Shown here: positions 32,782 through 42,554 of the stretch, piece after piece
How positions within the stretch are numbered: position 1 is the stretch's first letter
Layout of the letters: the number at the start of each line of letters is the position of its first letter
Source: Mangrovimonas xylaniphaga
Lineage (GTDB): Bacteria; Bacteroidota; Bacteroidia; Flavobacteriales; Flavobacteriaceae
Direction: 5' to 3'
DNA: 64,000 nt
NCBI RefSeq assembly: GCF_001280435.1
Contig: NZ_LBIP01000018.1
Coordinates: forward strand, 372,001 to 436,000
Notes under the pieces: model-generated
What the model saw: the letters and a program-made list of their open reading frames with translations, nothing else
What the model was told of the DNA's origin: nothing
Database searches by the model: none
Position numbers and translations under genes: made by a program

Positions 32782-34818
32782 TTAAATTAAACCTTTGTAT
32801 TTTCTAATAAACCATTCTAGGGAAAGACTTAACGTGATAAGTCCAAGTAAAAATTTCCAGTCTATTAAAGGTACGATTTTTTTTGTGCTTTTTTGTAATG
32901 TTTGATACCTAGGATCGTTTTCAAGCAAGGAGAATAAATCTTCAAATTTTGAGGAAAACAAAGCTTTACCATCGCTAAGTGAAGCGACTTGCTGAAGTTT
33001 TTTGGCGTTGGCATTTAAAAATTGCTGTTCCACATTATAATCCAAAACCTGTAGTGTGCCTTGCTTTGAAATGTTTTCATTTTCAACCGAAACTGTAAAG
33101 CTGTACTGCCCAGGAGCCAAGCCGCTCAAGTCTACTTGATAGTTGGTGTTTTTTAGAACAAAAGGAAAGTTATAGGTTTCCTCTGTATCCTGATTTTTCA
33201 AGGAAATATTGATAGTCGCATTGGCATCAAATTCATAGTTTTTGTTGAAAAACTGCGCGGTGATTTTCAAATCGTCATTTCCGTTGTAAAAGGATTCGTA
33301 ATCAACATTCAAACGACTTTTGTGCTGGTTACTACTTAGGTACTGAATTAATTTCCCGATAAAGTCATCAAACTTTTGAAATGATTGTTCCTCCAAAAAT
33401 GATTTTGCACGCCATCTCCAAATGCTTTCACCCACTAAAACAGCCTGTCGTTGGTTTCCGGTTTCAAAAGTTGCCAAAAGTGGTTCATCTAGCTGAGTTC
33501 CACTAATGGTTTTGAATAAAATAGGTTCTACTGGTACCGTAAAGTTAAGAGGGCCAAATTCGGATTCAATTGGAGGAAAGTCATGAAACCCTAAATCCTC
33601 CACTATGAAGGTAGCGTAATTGGGATTTAATGCTGGTTGGAACTCTTCTGTTTGTCTCGTTATTTTTTGTTGGTAAAATGGTTGGGCAGCATTTAAAAAT
33701 GTCCAATTGGTTTTAGAGCCCAAAATGACAAAACTGTTGAGTTTTCGTTTTTCAATGTCGTCATAAACCAATTTAAAGCTATTGTTAGGCTGATATAGAA
33801 TAACCGATTGAAAATCTTGTTCTGAACTCAAATACTCTTTTGTGGTTAAGATGGTTCCAGAACGTTGTTCATTACTTTCAATCGCTTTTTTTAAAGCTCC
33901 TAGATCAGGGTGAACCAAATCCGAAATGATAGCTACATTGGTCTTTTGGTCAATCACTTCAACGGCGAAATTCTTATAATTATTTACTGTATTTTTTTCG
34001 CCTTGTAACGGGATTAATTCGGCTTTATAGTTGTTGACACCTACTCTATTGGCAGGTAAGGTGATTTGAACAATTTTAGAAGTGTTTTGGGTGTCAAATT
34101 CCAGATTTTCGGAATGCATCACCGCATTGCCTGAGGTTATTTTTAGCTGTGTGCTAACCTTATCCGTGCCTTCATAAACAGCAATAATTTCAACAGGAAA
34201 CTTATTTTTTAAATAGGCATATTTATTGACGTTTAACTGCTGTATTTTAAGATCTGTGTATTTTGTGGTATCTCCAAGAACAATTGGGTAAATAGGCTGC
34301 TTATATACACTGTTGGTGGCATATTCGTAATCATTGCCATAAGTTTGATTGCCGTCTGTAATAAAAATTGTTGGCGCTATGGTATTCCCATACACCTCAG
34401 ATAGTCTTTTAAAAGCTAAGGACATGTCTGATTGCTTTTCGTCAAAACTCAGAGAATCCAAAGGCTGTAATTGCTTTCCAAAGGTGTAATATGCTACATT
34501 GAAATTGGAATTTATGGCTTCATTGGATTTTAGGGAGCTTATGATGTCCTCAACCGTTTCGGATTGTTTTAAATACGAAACCGATTCTGAATTATCGATG
34601 GCCACCACCAAATTGGGCTTTTCATTGTAATAGGAGACCTTTTCAAACTTAGGGTTAATGAGCAACAACAAAACCGTAAACACAATTATAAACCTTAAAA
34701 AAGCCAAGAACATATTGGTTTTTGTACGTTTTTTAGATTTATATATATACTGAAAAAGCGCTACTAGTAGCGCTATTATTCCAGCAATGATGATATATAA
34801 GATTGTTATGTCATTCAT
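32782..34818 (-). CDS. Membrane-anchored VWA-domain protein
   Basis: A 678-residue protein. Two helices at the N-terminus (ILYIIIAGIIALLVALFQYI, FLRFIIVFTVLLLL) precede a VWA-like domain whose metal site is NLVVAIDNSESVSY (D-x-S-x-S). A long beta-rich periplasmic region follows, with Ig-like strands (APGQYSFTVSVENENI), and a final membrane helix at the C-terminus (LLGLITLSLSLEWFI). This resembles BatA-related or glutamine-amidotransferase-like membrane proteins of Bacteroidota. The start is ATG 34818; an in-frame TTG lies 6 bp upstream. It is 52 bp after fabG and 8 bp before the SPFH gene. Confidence 0.8.
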   Translation of the reverse strand: MNDITILYIIIAGIIALLVALFQYIYKSKKRTKTNMFLAFLRFIIVFTVLLLLINPKFEKVSYYNEKPNLVVAIDNSESVSYLKQSETVEDIISSLKSNEAINSNFNVAYYTFGKQLQPLDSLSFDEKQSDMSLAFKRLSEVYGNTIAPTIFITDGNQTYGNDYEYATNSVYKQPIYPIVLGDTTKYTDLKIQQLNVNKYAYLKNKFPVEIIAVYEGTDKVSTQLKITSGNAVMHSENLEFDTQNTSKIVQITLPANRVGVNNYKAELIPLQGEKNTVNNYKNFAVEVIDQKTNVAIISDLVHPDLGALKKAIESNEQRSGTILTTKEYLSSEQDFQSVILYQPNNSFKLVYDDIEKRKLNSFVILGSKTNWTFLNAAQPFYQQKITRQTEEFQPALNPNYATFIVEDLGFHDFPPIESEFGPLNFTVPVEPILFKTISGTQLDEPLLATFETGNQRQAVLVGESIWRWRAKSFLEEQSFQKFDDFIGKLIQYLSSNQHKSRLNVDYESFYNGNDDLKITAQFFNKNYEFDANATINISLKNQDTEETYNFPFVLKNTNYQVDLSGLAPGQYSFTVSVENENISKQGTLQVLDYNVEQQFLNANAKKLQQVASLSDGKALFSSKFEDLFSLLENDPRYQTLQKSTKKIVPLIDWKFLLGLITLSLSLEWFIRKYKGLI

Positions 34819-34870
34819 TAACAATTGGTTTTGATTGATGTGTTTAAAGGTTGTGTAGAAACACTAACCA

Positions 34871-35617
34871 CTAGGTTAACATTCCACCATCCACGTGAAG
34901 TGTTTGTCCTGTAACATAAGCACTCATGTCGCTAGCTAAGAACACACATACATTGGCGATATCTTCTGGAGTACCTCCTCGTTTTAAAGGAATGGCATCT
35001 CTCCAACCTTTCACTGTGTTTTCATCCAATTTGGCAGTCATTTCGGTTTCGATGAACCCAGGAGCCACCACATTACATCTAATGTTTCTAGACCCCAATT
35101 CCAAGGCTACAGATTTGGAGAATCCAATGATTCCGGCCTTTGAAGCAGCATAATTCGTTTGTCCCGCATTTCCTTTAACTCCTACTACAGAACTCATATT
35201 AATGATAGACCCTTGGCGTTGCTTCAACATAGTGCGTTGTACAGCCTTGGTCATGTTGAATACGGACTTAAGGTTCACTTCTATTACTTTATCAAAGTCT
35301 TCTTCGCTAATACGCATTAACAAGTTGTCCTTGGTAATCCCTGCATTGTTCACCAAAATATCGATGCTTCCAAATTCTTTAACTACGTCATCCACCAATT
35401 CCTGTGCTTGGTTAAAATCGGCAGCGTTGCTTTGGTAACCTTTGGCTTTTACGCCCATTGCGATCAATTCTTTTTCCAAAGCGTTGGCAGCCTCTACAGA
35501 AGAACTATAAGTAAATGCAACGTTTGCACCTTGTTGCGCGAATATTTCGGCAATTCCTTTTCCTATTCCTCGGCTAGCCCCTGTAATAATGGCTGTTTTT
35601 CCTTCTAGTAATTTCAT
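34871..35617 (-). CDS. fabG: FabG: 3-oxoacyl-ACP reductase
   Basis: A 248-residue short-chain dehydrogenase for the NADPH-dependent reduction in fatty-acid elongation. It starts MKLLEGKTAIITGASRGIGKG at ATG 35617, with the TGASRGIG cofactor motif, NNAGITKDNLLMR, the catalytic Ser in NMSSVVG, Tyr and Lys in TNYAASKAG, and VAPGFIETEMT. All are diagnostic of FabG. No acpP or fabF is adjacent; a terminator separates it from the upstream M16 gene, so it has its own promoter and leads the VWA/SPFH operon. Confidence 0.93.
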   Translation of the reverse strand: MKLLEGKTAIITGASRGIGKGIAEIFAQQGANVAFTYSSSVEAANALEKELIAMGVKAKGYQSNAADFNQAQELVDDVVKEFGSIDILVNNAGITKDNLLMRISEEDFDKVIEVNLKSVFNMTKAVQRTMLKQRQGSIINMSSVVGVKGNAGQTNYAASKAGIIGFSKSVALELGSRNIRCNVVAPGFIETEMTAKLDENTVKGWRDAIPLKRGGTPEDIANVCVFLASDMSAYVTGQTLHVDGGMLT

Positions 35618-35718
35618 TTCTATTTTCACGATTGGTTGCTTATTATTTCTAACCAGCAATAATTGTTTACACTATTTTATTAATGTCAAATATAGCAATT
35701 ACAAGTTGCAAGAAATAA

Positions 35719-35748
35719 AAAAACCTCACAAATTGTTGTGAGGTTTTT
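35719..35748. terminator. Intrinsic terminator between M16 peptidase and fabG
   Basis: AAAAACCTCACAA (35719-35731) and TTGTGAGGTTTTT (35736-35748) form a 13-bp perfect stem with a 4-nt loop. Confidence 0.9.
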
Positions 35749-35767
35749 AAACAGTGAGTTGTCGTTA

Positions 35768-38737
35768 TTACAACTTAACTTCTTCTGGTTTTTCGTAGTT
35801 GAATAGGTAATCGATGTCCATTTCCTGCACTTCTCCCAGTTTGGATAAGGCTTTAAAATCGATGTCTTTTTTGTTACCAATTACCATAACGTTATAGTTT
35901 TCACCTTTGATGTTTTCATTGAAGAACTTTCGTAAATCCTCCATAGTCATGGTTTGGATAGAATTGTATATTTCCTCTCTATTATCATAATCGATGCCTC
36001 TTTTCTTCAAACGCTCATAATTCCAAAAAATGCTGGATTTGGTGATACGATCGGCAGCTATTTTCTTTAAGGCAGCTTCTTTAGCGGCATTAAATTGCTC
36101 TTCTGCTTCTGGCATGTTGGTCATCAATTCCATCATGGCATCTACAGCTTGTGGCATCTTGTTGGCCTGAGTCCCAATGTAAGCTCTTACATAGTTGGAC
36201 TTGTCTTTTTCAGAAGCATCGCTGTAATTTGCCCAAGCCGAGTAAGCCAAAGACTTAGACTCTCTTATTTCTTGGAATACAATAGATGACAATCCACTTC
36301 CAAAATACGAATTGAACAAGGTTGAAGCCGCCATGTTTTCTGGTTTGAAAGGTGCTCCTTTTGCTAAGAACAACATTTCAGACTGTACCATATCAAAATC
36401 AACGAAATACACGTTTCCTCCTGTTTCTTGTTCGATATAGGTGGTTTCTTCTGGGTAATCCTTCAATTCGGAAGGAATGGTGTGATAGCTGTTAAGGGCC
36501 GCTACGGCCGCATCTACATCTTTTCCGTAGTAGAAAATACGTTGGTTAAAGTTTCTCAAATCTTTCACCAATTCCACCAATTCATTAGGGTCTTGAGCTT
36601 TCAATTCCTCTGCCTGCATAATGTTTCTCAAACGGGAGTTCTCTCCATATTTTCCGTAGTTCATCAGACCGTTGTGAAGGATATTCCCTTTTTGGGTTTT
36701 ACCATCATCTCTTCCCTTAAGAATTTTATCTACGTACTTGTCATAAGATTCTTGGTCAGCTACCGCATTGCTCCATAAATTTTCCAACAACTCCAATCCT
36801 TTAGGTAGGTTTTCTTTCAAACCGCTCAATCCTACATAAGATTTATCATAACCAGTACTCACATAGTAATTGATTCCCAACTTATAGAACTCCTTTTTAA
36901 GGTCTTCTGCAGAATAGGTGTCCGTTCCTAAGTATTCCAAATATCCAACGGCTAATCCTAGTTTTTTATCGTTGTCACTTCCCATATCGAAAATGATGTT
37001 CAAGTTGAACAAGTCATTCAATTCATTCTCGATGTAGGACACTTTAATACCATTTGAAGAAGACACTTCTTTGATAGCCTCTTTATAATCAACAAACAAT
37101 GGTTGCAATGGTTGTGGCTCAATCTTGTTGAAGTTGGTTAAATACTCCGAACTTTTGTCTCTGTTAAGATTTACAGGTGTAATTCCTGGGTTCTCAACCT
37201 TTACAATAGAGCTATCCTCACCTTGACGCTTATAGGTTACTACGTAGTTGTCTTTGTAAAATTGATTCGCAAAGTCTACAACTTGTTGCTTGGTGTAGCC
37301 TTTTAAATCATCCAAGAACTTCACTTTATCTTGCCAATTTTCATGGTGAATAAAGGCATTAAAATACATAGAAGCCAAAGCGGTACTGTTTTCGTATTGT
37401 TGAGTTTGATTCAATTTCAAATCGTTTACTACGGCATCGATCATCCAATCTTCGAACTCTCCTTTTTTCAATTTTTCAATTTGCGCCAATAACAACTCCT
37501 TAACTTCATCCAGGGATTGCCCCGCCTTTGGACTACCATTGAAAACATGGTATCCGTAATCATTCAAGAAAGTTGGACTACAACTTGCGTATTGAACTAC
37601 TTGCTGCTGGTTCAAGTTTAAGTCGATAATACCAGCGTTTCCATTAGCCAAAATCATATCACATAACGTGACTAATTTTTCTTCTTCAGTATTCACTCCT
37701 TTTGAACGGAAGGCAATTGAAATACTCTCAGATTGTGGCCCGAATACCTCTTTTACCACTGGAGCAGCAATAGGTTCTTCTTTTGGCAATTCTGGGTGTA
37801 CGACTTCCTTACGCTCCATTTTACCAAAAGTTTCATTCACTTTTTTAATTGTAGCATCAAAATCCAAATCTCCAACCAAAACTACAGCCATATTGTTAGG
37901 CACATAATATTTATTGAAATAATTGTGGATATCCACCATGGAAGGATTTTTTAAGTGCTCTCCTGTACCGATAGTCGTTTGTTGTCCGTATGGGTGGTTT
38001 GGAAACAGACCATCCAACATAGCGAAATAAGATTTTCTAAAATCGCTATCCTGACCTCTATTGAATTCTTCAAACACAGCCTCTAATTCCGTGTGGAACA
38101 AACGTAGAACCAATTGGCTAAAACGCTCACTTTCTAAGGCTAACCACTTATCCAATTCGTTGGCTGGAATCATGTTTTTGTAAACCGTTTCTTCAAACCA
38201 AGTGTGCGCATTGGTTCCTGTAGCTCCTAAAGAACTCACCATTTTGTCATACTCGTTAGCAACACAATAGTTAGAAGCTTCCAAAGAAACTTCGTCTATC
38301 TTTTTATATATTTCCTTTTTCTTTTCAGGATCGGTTTCTGCTCTGTGTTGTTCGTATAAATCGGAAATTTGCTCCAAATACACTTTCTCCTTCTCCCAGT
38401 CTAAGGAACTTATTTGGTCGGTACCTTTAAATACCATGTGCTCCAAATAGTGTGCGAGACCAGTAGATTCTTTTGGGTCATAATTAGACCCGGCTCTTAC
38501 AGCAATATAAGTTTGGATTTTAGGCTCGTCGTTGTTTTTACTTAAATAAACCTTTAGCCCATTTTCCAAAGTGTAAAGTCGTAAACCTGTTGGGTCATTG
38601 GCTACGGTTTCATAGGTTAAACCGCTAGGGTCACTGTGGGTTTCGATGGCATAAGCCACTTCTGACTCCTTGTCCGTCTTACAGCTATACGCCAGCAGAA
38701 AGAAGACCAAAAGGTAAAGAGGATTAAATTTTCTCAT
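35768..38737 (-). CDS. M16-family zinc peptidase, lipoprotein
   Basis: A 989-residue two-half metallopeptidase of family M16 (pitrilysin/insulinase type). The signal ends AYSC (lipidated C19). The inverted zinc motif is H96-Y-L-E99-H100 in GLAHYLEHMVFKG; the distal Glu ligand is expected near residue 170 (ELEAVFEEFNRG lies further on). The second half (about 520-989) is the inactive partner domain with the conserved R-Y-like substrate region. It would degrade peptides in the periplasm or outside the cell. It is a single gene flanked by terminators. Confidence 0.93.
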   Translation of the reverse strand: MRKFNPLYLLVFFLLAYSCKTDKESEVAYAIETHSDPSGLTYETVANDPTGLRLYTLENGLKVYLSKNNDEPKIQTYIAVRAGSNYDPKESTGLAHYLEHMVFKGTDQISSLDWEKEKVYLEQISDLYEQHRAETDPEKKKEIYKKIDEVSLEASNYCVANEYDKMVSSLGATGTNAHTWFEETVYKNMIPANELDKWLALESERFSQLVLRLFHTELEAVFEEFNRGQDSDFRKSYFAMLDGLFPNHPYGQQTTIGTGEHLKNPSMVDIHNYFNKYYVPNNMAVVLVGDLDFDATIKKVNETFGKMERKEVVHPELPKEEPIAAPVVKEVFGPQSESISIAFRSKGVNTEEEKLVTLCDMILANGNAGIIDLNLNQQQVVQYASCSPTFLNDYGYHVFNGSPKAGQSLDEVKELLLAQIEKLKKGEFEDWMIDAVVNDLKLNQTQQYENSTALASMYFNAFIHHENWQDKVKFLDDLKGYTKQQVVDFANQFYKDNYVVTYKRQGEDSSIVKVENPGITPVNLNRDKSSEYLTNFNKIEPQPLQPLFVDYKEAIKEVSSSNGIKVSYIENELNDLFNLNIIFDMGSDNDKKLGLAVGYLEYLGTDTYSAEDLKKEFYKLGINYYVSTGYDKSYVGLSGLKENLPKGLELLENLWSNAVADQESYDKYVDKILKGRDDGKTQKGNILHNGLMNYGKYGENSRLRNIMQAEELKAQDPNELVELVKDLRNFNQRIFYYGKDVDAAVAALNSYHTIPSELKDYPEETTYIEQETGGNVYFVDFDMVQSEMLFLAKGAPFKPENMAASTLFNSYFGSGLSSIVFQEIRESKSLAYSAWANYSDASEKDKSNYVRAYIGTQANKMPQAVDAMMELMTNMPEAEEQFNAAKEAALKKIAADRITKSSIFWNYERLKKRGIDYDNREEIYNSIQTMTMEDLRKFFNENIKGENYNVMVIGNKKDIDFKALSKLGEVQEMDIDYLFNYEKPEEVKL

Positions 38738-38774
38738 GCTTTTGATTTGATTAGTATTGGTGATATAAAAAAAA

Positions 38775-38804
38775 ATTCCGTTGACTAAAATAAGCCAACG
38801 GAAT
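38775..38804 (-). terminator. Intrinsic terminator after sucD
   Basis: ATTCCGTTG (38775-38783) and CAACGGAAT (38796-38804), a 9-bp stem with T run on the minus strand. Confidence 0.85.
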
Positions 38805-38840
38805 GATAACGAGTTTGTTTTATATTTATTTTAACAGTTT

Positions 38841-39713
38841 TTATGCTAAAACTTCGGCAACTTTTTTACCAATCTCTGCCGGTGAATCCACAACATGGAT
38901 ACCACACTCTCTCATGATTTTCTTTTTAGCCTGCGCTGTATCGTCGCTTCCTCCAACAATTGCACCAGCGTGACCCATAGTACGTCCAGCAGGAGCAGTT
39001 TCTCCAGCAATGAATCCTACTACAGGTTTTTTGCTTCCACTAGCTTTGTACCAGTTTGCAGCATCTGCTTCCAATTGCCCTCCAATTTCACCAATCATTA
39101 CAACGGCTTCGGTTTCTGGATCATTGATTAAAAGTTCAACAGCTTCCTTTGTAGTCGTTCCAATAATTGGATCTCCTCCAATACCAATTGCCGTAGTAAT
39201 TCCTAAACCTTGTTTTACAACTTGGTCAGCTGCTTCATAAGTCAACGTTCCAGATTTAGAAACGATACCAACTTTTCCTTTTTTGAATACAAAACCTGGC
39301 ATGATACCAACTTTTGCCTCACCTGGAGTAATGATTCCAGGACAGTTAGGTCCTATTAATCTACAATCTTTATCTTTTATATAATCTGCAGCCAAAATCA
39401 TGTCTGCAACAGGAATTCCTTCAGTAATTGTAATGATAACTTTAATTCCGGCATCAGCGGCTTCCATAATGGCGTCTGCTGCAAATGCTGGTGGAACGAA
39501 AATGATGGTAGTATCTGCTCCTACTTCCTTAACAGCCTCTGCAACTGTATTGAAAACAGGCTTGTCCAAGTGTGTTTGACCACCTTTTCCTGGAGTTACA
39601 CCTCCTACTACGTTTGTTCCATATTCAATCATTTGTCCTGCGTGAAAAGTACCTTCACTACCGGTAAACCCTTGAACAATGATTTTTGAATCTTTATTTA
39701 CTAAAACACTCAT
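38841..39713 (-). CDS. sucD: SucD: succinyl-CoA ligase, alpha subunit
   Basis: A 290-residue citric-acid-cycle enzyme subunit that makes ATP or GTP from succinyl-CoA. Seen are the CoA-binding fold ([20 protein letters not shown]), [28 protein letters not shown] and the phospho-His in GHAGAIVGG. The beta subunit (sucC) is not in the window. It has TTAATTAA 20 bp before the ATG and a terminator behind it, so it is transcribed alone. Confidence 0.96.
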   Translation of the reverse strand: MSVLVNKDSKIIVQGFTGSEGTFHAGQMIEYGTNVVGGVTPGKGGQTHLDKPVFNTVAEAVKEVGADTTIIFVPPAFAADAIMEAADAGIKVIITITEGIPVADMILAADYIKDKDCRLIGPNCPGIITPGEAKVGIMPGFVFKKGKVGIVSKSGTLTYEAADQVVKQGLGITTAIGIGGDPIIGTTTKEAVELLINDPETEAVVMIGEIGGQLEADAANWYKASGSKKPVVGFIAGETAPAGRTMGHAGAIVGGSDDTAQAKKKIMRECGIHVVDSPAEIGKKVAEVLA

Positions 39714-39784
39714 TTATATTTAGTTTTTTATTTTTAATTAAGTTCGAACAAAAGTAAACTTTTAACACCTAATTAAAAGTTTTT

Positions 39785-40192
39785 TTAAAGTTTTATTTCC
39801 AAAAATGATTTAAGACTAGGATGGCTTTCATCGGCCAATTGGCTTATCTCGTGGCCCCTGTAAAGTTTGCCGTCTTTCAGCTCCCAAATAGTTATGAAAT
39901 GAGCCATAGGCTCTTCCTCATCTGGAGATTCAATTGGATGGACATACATGGTATAACGAATGGTCATGAAGTTACCATCCTGAAGCATATGGCTGACTTG
40001 ATTTCTTGCCGAAGCGTAGGCTTTTCCAAAGTTTTTAAACAACAAAACAATGTCTGAATAGTTTAACTGCTTAAAACCAGTACTGCTGTTCCAATTTAAC
40101 TGACAGTCTTCATGGAAAAATTCCGAAGGATTAAAGGCTTCGTTCCCGAAATCTGAATTATAGAAACTAGTTACAAATTCTTTTGGTGTCAT
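39785..40192 (-). CDS. NTF2-like (SnoaL-type) small protein
   Basis: A 135-residue protein with the cone-shaped NTF2-like pattern: N-terminal helix ([15 protein letters not shown]), HEDCQLNWN strand, [20 protein letters not shown] and a terminal [19 protein letters not shown]. Such proteins bind small ligands or act as isomerases; no catalytic set can be named. Its ATG overlaps the upstream lpxD-like stop by 4 bp, so it is the last gene of the lipid A operon. Confidence 0.75.
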   Translation of the reverse strand: MTPKEFVTSFYNSDFGNEAFNPSEFFHEDCQLNWNSSTGFKQLNYSDIVLLFKNFGKAYASARNQVSHMLQDGNFMTIRYTMYVHPIESPDEEEPMAHFITIWELKDGKLYRGHEISQLADESHPSLKSFLEIKL

Positions 40193-41130
40193 TGCTTTAT
40201 GTTTTTTATGTCGTCCAAAATTTTAGGTATTTGCTTGATCATGGCCATTTCCTTCAACTTTTGTCTAGATTCTTCCGCAGGATAGCCAAAATAGGTTTTA
40301 TGTCCTTCTAATGATTTGCTTACCCCAGATTGCGCTAAGATTACCGCCTTCTCACCTATGGTGATGCCACTGGTGCTTCCAACTTGTCCCCAAATGGTTA
40401 CTTCATCCTCAATGACCACACAGCCAGCAATACCCGCTTGGGAGGCAATCAAACATTTTTTACCTACAACCGTGTCATGACCAATTTGAATCTGGTTATC
40501 CAATTTGGAGCCTTCTCCAATAATGGTATCGCCAGATACACCGCGGTCAATAGTACAGGCAGCGCCAATATCAACATTGTCCTTGATTACTACACGACCT
40601 CCAGATAGCAATTGATCAAAGCCTTCTGGACGTTTTTTGTAATAAAAGGCATTGGCCCCCAAAACAGTTCCTGCATGAATGGTTACATTGTTACCTATCA
40701 CAGCGTCATCATAAATGCTTACATTGGAATGAATAATACAGTTGTCTCCAATGGTTACGTTGTTTCCAATAAAGCAGTTGGGTTGAATAATGGTATTCTT
40801 ACCTATTTTTGCTGTTGGTGCAATGGCAACATTGGAAGCTAGGAAAGGCTTAAAATGATGGGTCAATTTGTTGAAATCCCTAAATGGATCGTCACTTACT
40901 AAAAGTGCTTTTCCTTCAGGACATTCTACTTCTTTGTTGATTAGGACAATGGTAGCGGCCGAGTTCAGCGCCTTGTCATAATATTTTGGATGGTCCACAA
41001 ACACAATGTCCCCTGGTTCTACCACATGAATTTCATTCATTCCCAGAACTGGAAAATCGTCTGAACCAACAAAATCACAGCCAATCAAGGCTGCGATTTC
41101 TTTAAGCTTGTATGTTTTTGGAAATTTCAA
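40189..41130 (-). CDS. Second LpxD-like acyltransferase
   Basis: A 313-residue left-handed beta-helix acyltransferase related to LpxD, with hexapeptide repeats from about residue 105 ([20 protein letters not shown]). The LpxD-type catalytic His is kept in [12 protein letters not shown]. The N-terminal domain is shorter than in the other LpxD encoded at 43948, and a short helix at the end ([13 protein letters not shown]) resembles the acyl-carrier-binding helix. It may add a second kind of acyl chain. It starts 6 bp after efp. Confidence 0.85.
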   Translation of the reverse strand: MKFPKTYKLKEIAALIGCDFVGSDDFPVLGMNEIHVVEPGDIVFVDHPKYYDKALNSAATIVLINKEVECPEGKALLVSDDPFRDFNKLTHHFKPFLASNVAIAPTAKIGKNTIIQPNCFIGNNVTIGDNCIIHSNVSIYDDAVIGNNVTIHAGTVLGANAFYYKKRPEGFDQLLSGGRVVIKDNVDIGAACTIDRGVSGDTIIGEGSKLDNQIQIGHDTVVGKKCLIASQAGIAGCVVIEDEVTIWGQVGSTSGITIGEKAVILAQSGVSKSLEGHKTYFGYPAEESRQKLKEMAMIKQIPKILDDIKNIKQ

Positions 41131-41136
41131 TGAAAG

Positions 41137-41703
41137 CTATTCTTTAATACGCTCTTTGTAAGTCCCTTTTTCAGTTTCAATTTTAATCTTGTCACCTTCG
41201 TTGATAAACAAAGGCACATTGATTTCAGCACCAGTTTCTACAGTTGCAGGCTTAGTCGCATTAGTCGCAGTATTTCCTTTAACACCAGGCTCTGTATGCG
41301 TTACTTCCAAGATAACACTAGCAGGCATCTCTACCGATAATGGCATGTTATCTTCAGCATTGATGATTACCGTTACTACTTCTCCTTCTTTCATTAAATT
41401 AGGTCTATCCAAAGCACCTTCATTCAATTGGATTTGTGTATAATCCTCTGTATTCATGAAGTGGTAGTACTCACCATCGTTGTATAAAAATTGAAATTTG
41501 TGTGTTTCAACACGTACATCTTCAATTTTATGTCCAGCAGAAAACGTATTGTCCAACACTTTTCCTGAAGTTACACTTTTCATTTTGGTTCTAACGAAAG
41601 CAGGTCCTTTGCCTGGTTTTACGTGTAAAAACTCAATGATTTTGTATATATCGTTATTGTATCTGATACATAATCCGTTTCTGATATCTGATGTAGTTGC
41701 CAT
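41137..41703 (-). CDS. efp: EF-P: translation elongation factor P
   Basis: A 188-residue three-domain protein that relieves ribosome stalling at polyproline. The Lys at the tip is in LHVKPGKGPAFVRTK; the OB domains have FLYNDGEYYHFMNTEDYTQI and the conserved VTHTEPGVKGNTATN region ending GDKIKIETEKGTYKERI. No epmA/earP partner is near. It lies inside the lipid A operon, 4 bp after lpxA. Confidence 0.95.
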   Translation of the reverse strand: MATTSDIRNGLCIRYNNDIYKIIEFLHVKPGKGPAFVRTKMKSVTSGKVLDNTFSAGHKIEDVRVETHKFQFLYNDGEYYHFMNTEDYTQIQLNEGALDRPNLMKEGEVVTVIINAEDNMPLSVEMPASVILEVTHTEPGVKGNTATNATKPATVETGAEINVPLFINEGDKIKIETEKGTYKERIKE

Positions 41704-41707
41704 AAAA

Positions 41708-42493
41708 TTAATTTGATTTAAAATATCCTTTCATTATTCCTCGCTGAGAATCCTTAATAAATTGAAGTATCTCATCTCGTTCTGGAGTCGCCTCCATTTC
41801 AGCTTCGATGATTTCTGCAGCTTGTGTGTTATTGTAATTTTTTTGATATAAAATTCGGTAGATGTCCTGTACCTCCCTAATTTTTTCTGTTGAAAACCCT
41901 CTACGTCTCAATCCTACAGAGTTGATTCCAACATAAGAAAGAGGCTCCCTTGCAGCTTTTACAAACGGAGGCACATCTTTTCTTACCAAAGATCCTCCGG
42001 TTACGAAGGCATGGTTCCCAATAGAACAGAATTGGTGTACTGCGGTCATTCCCGCCAACACTACATAATCTCCCACTGTAATATGACCTGCCAAAGTAGA
42101 ATTGTTGGAAAAAATACAGTTGTCTCCCACGATGCAGTCGTGGGCAATGTGGCAATATGCCATGATCAAACAGTTGTTTCCAACTACCGTTTTCATTCTA
42201 TCTGAAGTCCCTCTGTTGATGGTTACACATTCTCTAATGGTAACATTATCCCCAATAATGGTAAGGGTGTCTTCATCTTTATATTTCAAATCCTGAGGAA
42301 CCGCAGAAATTACGGCGCCTGGGAAAATATTACAGTTTTTGCCAATTCTAGCACCTTCCATAATGGTTACATTACTGCCAATCCAAGTTCCTTCTCCAAT
42401 AGTAACATTGTTATGGATGGTCGCAAAAGGCTCAATAACCACATTTTTGGCTATTTTGGCGCCAGGATGCACATATGCTAAAGGTTGGTTCAT
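41708..42493 (-). CDS. lpxA: LpxA: UDP-N-acetylglucosamine acyltransferase
   Basis: A 261-residue left-handed beta-helix enzyme for the first step of lipid A synthesis. Seen are LAYVHPGAKIAKNVVIEPFA, the catalytic His in MAYCHIAHDCIVG, GMTAVHQFCSIGNHAFV and a helical C-terminus. The length and start are normal. It lies between lpxC-fabZ and efp. Confidence 0.96.
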   Translation of the reverse strand: MNQPLAYVHPGAKIAKNVVIEPFATIHNNVTIGEGTWIGSNVTIMEGARIGKNCNIFPGAVISAVPQDLKYKDEDTLTIIGDNVTIRECVTINRGTSDRMKTVVGNNCLIMAYCHIAHDCIVGDNCIFSNNSTLAGHITVGDYVVLAGMTAVHQFCSIGNHAFVTGGSLVRKDVPPFVKAAREPLSYVGINSVGLRRRGFSTEKIREVQDIYRILYQKNYNNTQAAEIIEAEMEATPERDEILQFIKDSQRGIMKGYFKSN

Positions 42494-42554
42494 TTTATGA
42501 TTTTTATTGTTTTAAAATCCATTTTCCAATTGAGTTTTCAATCTAGATTTTAGA

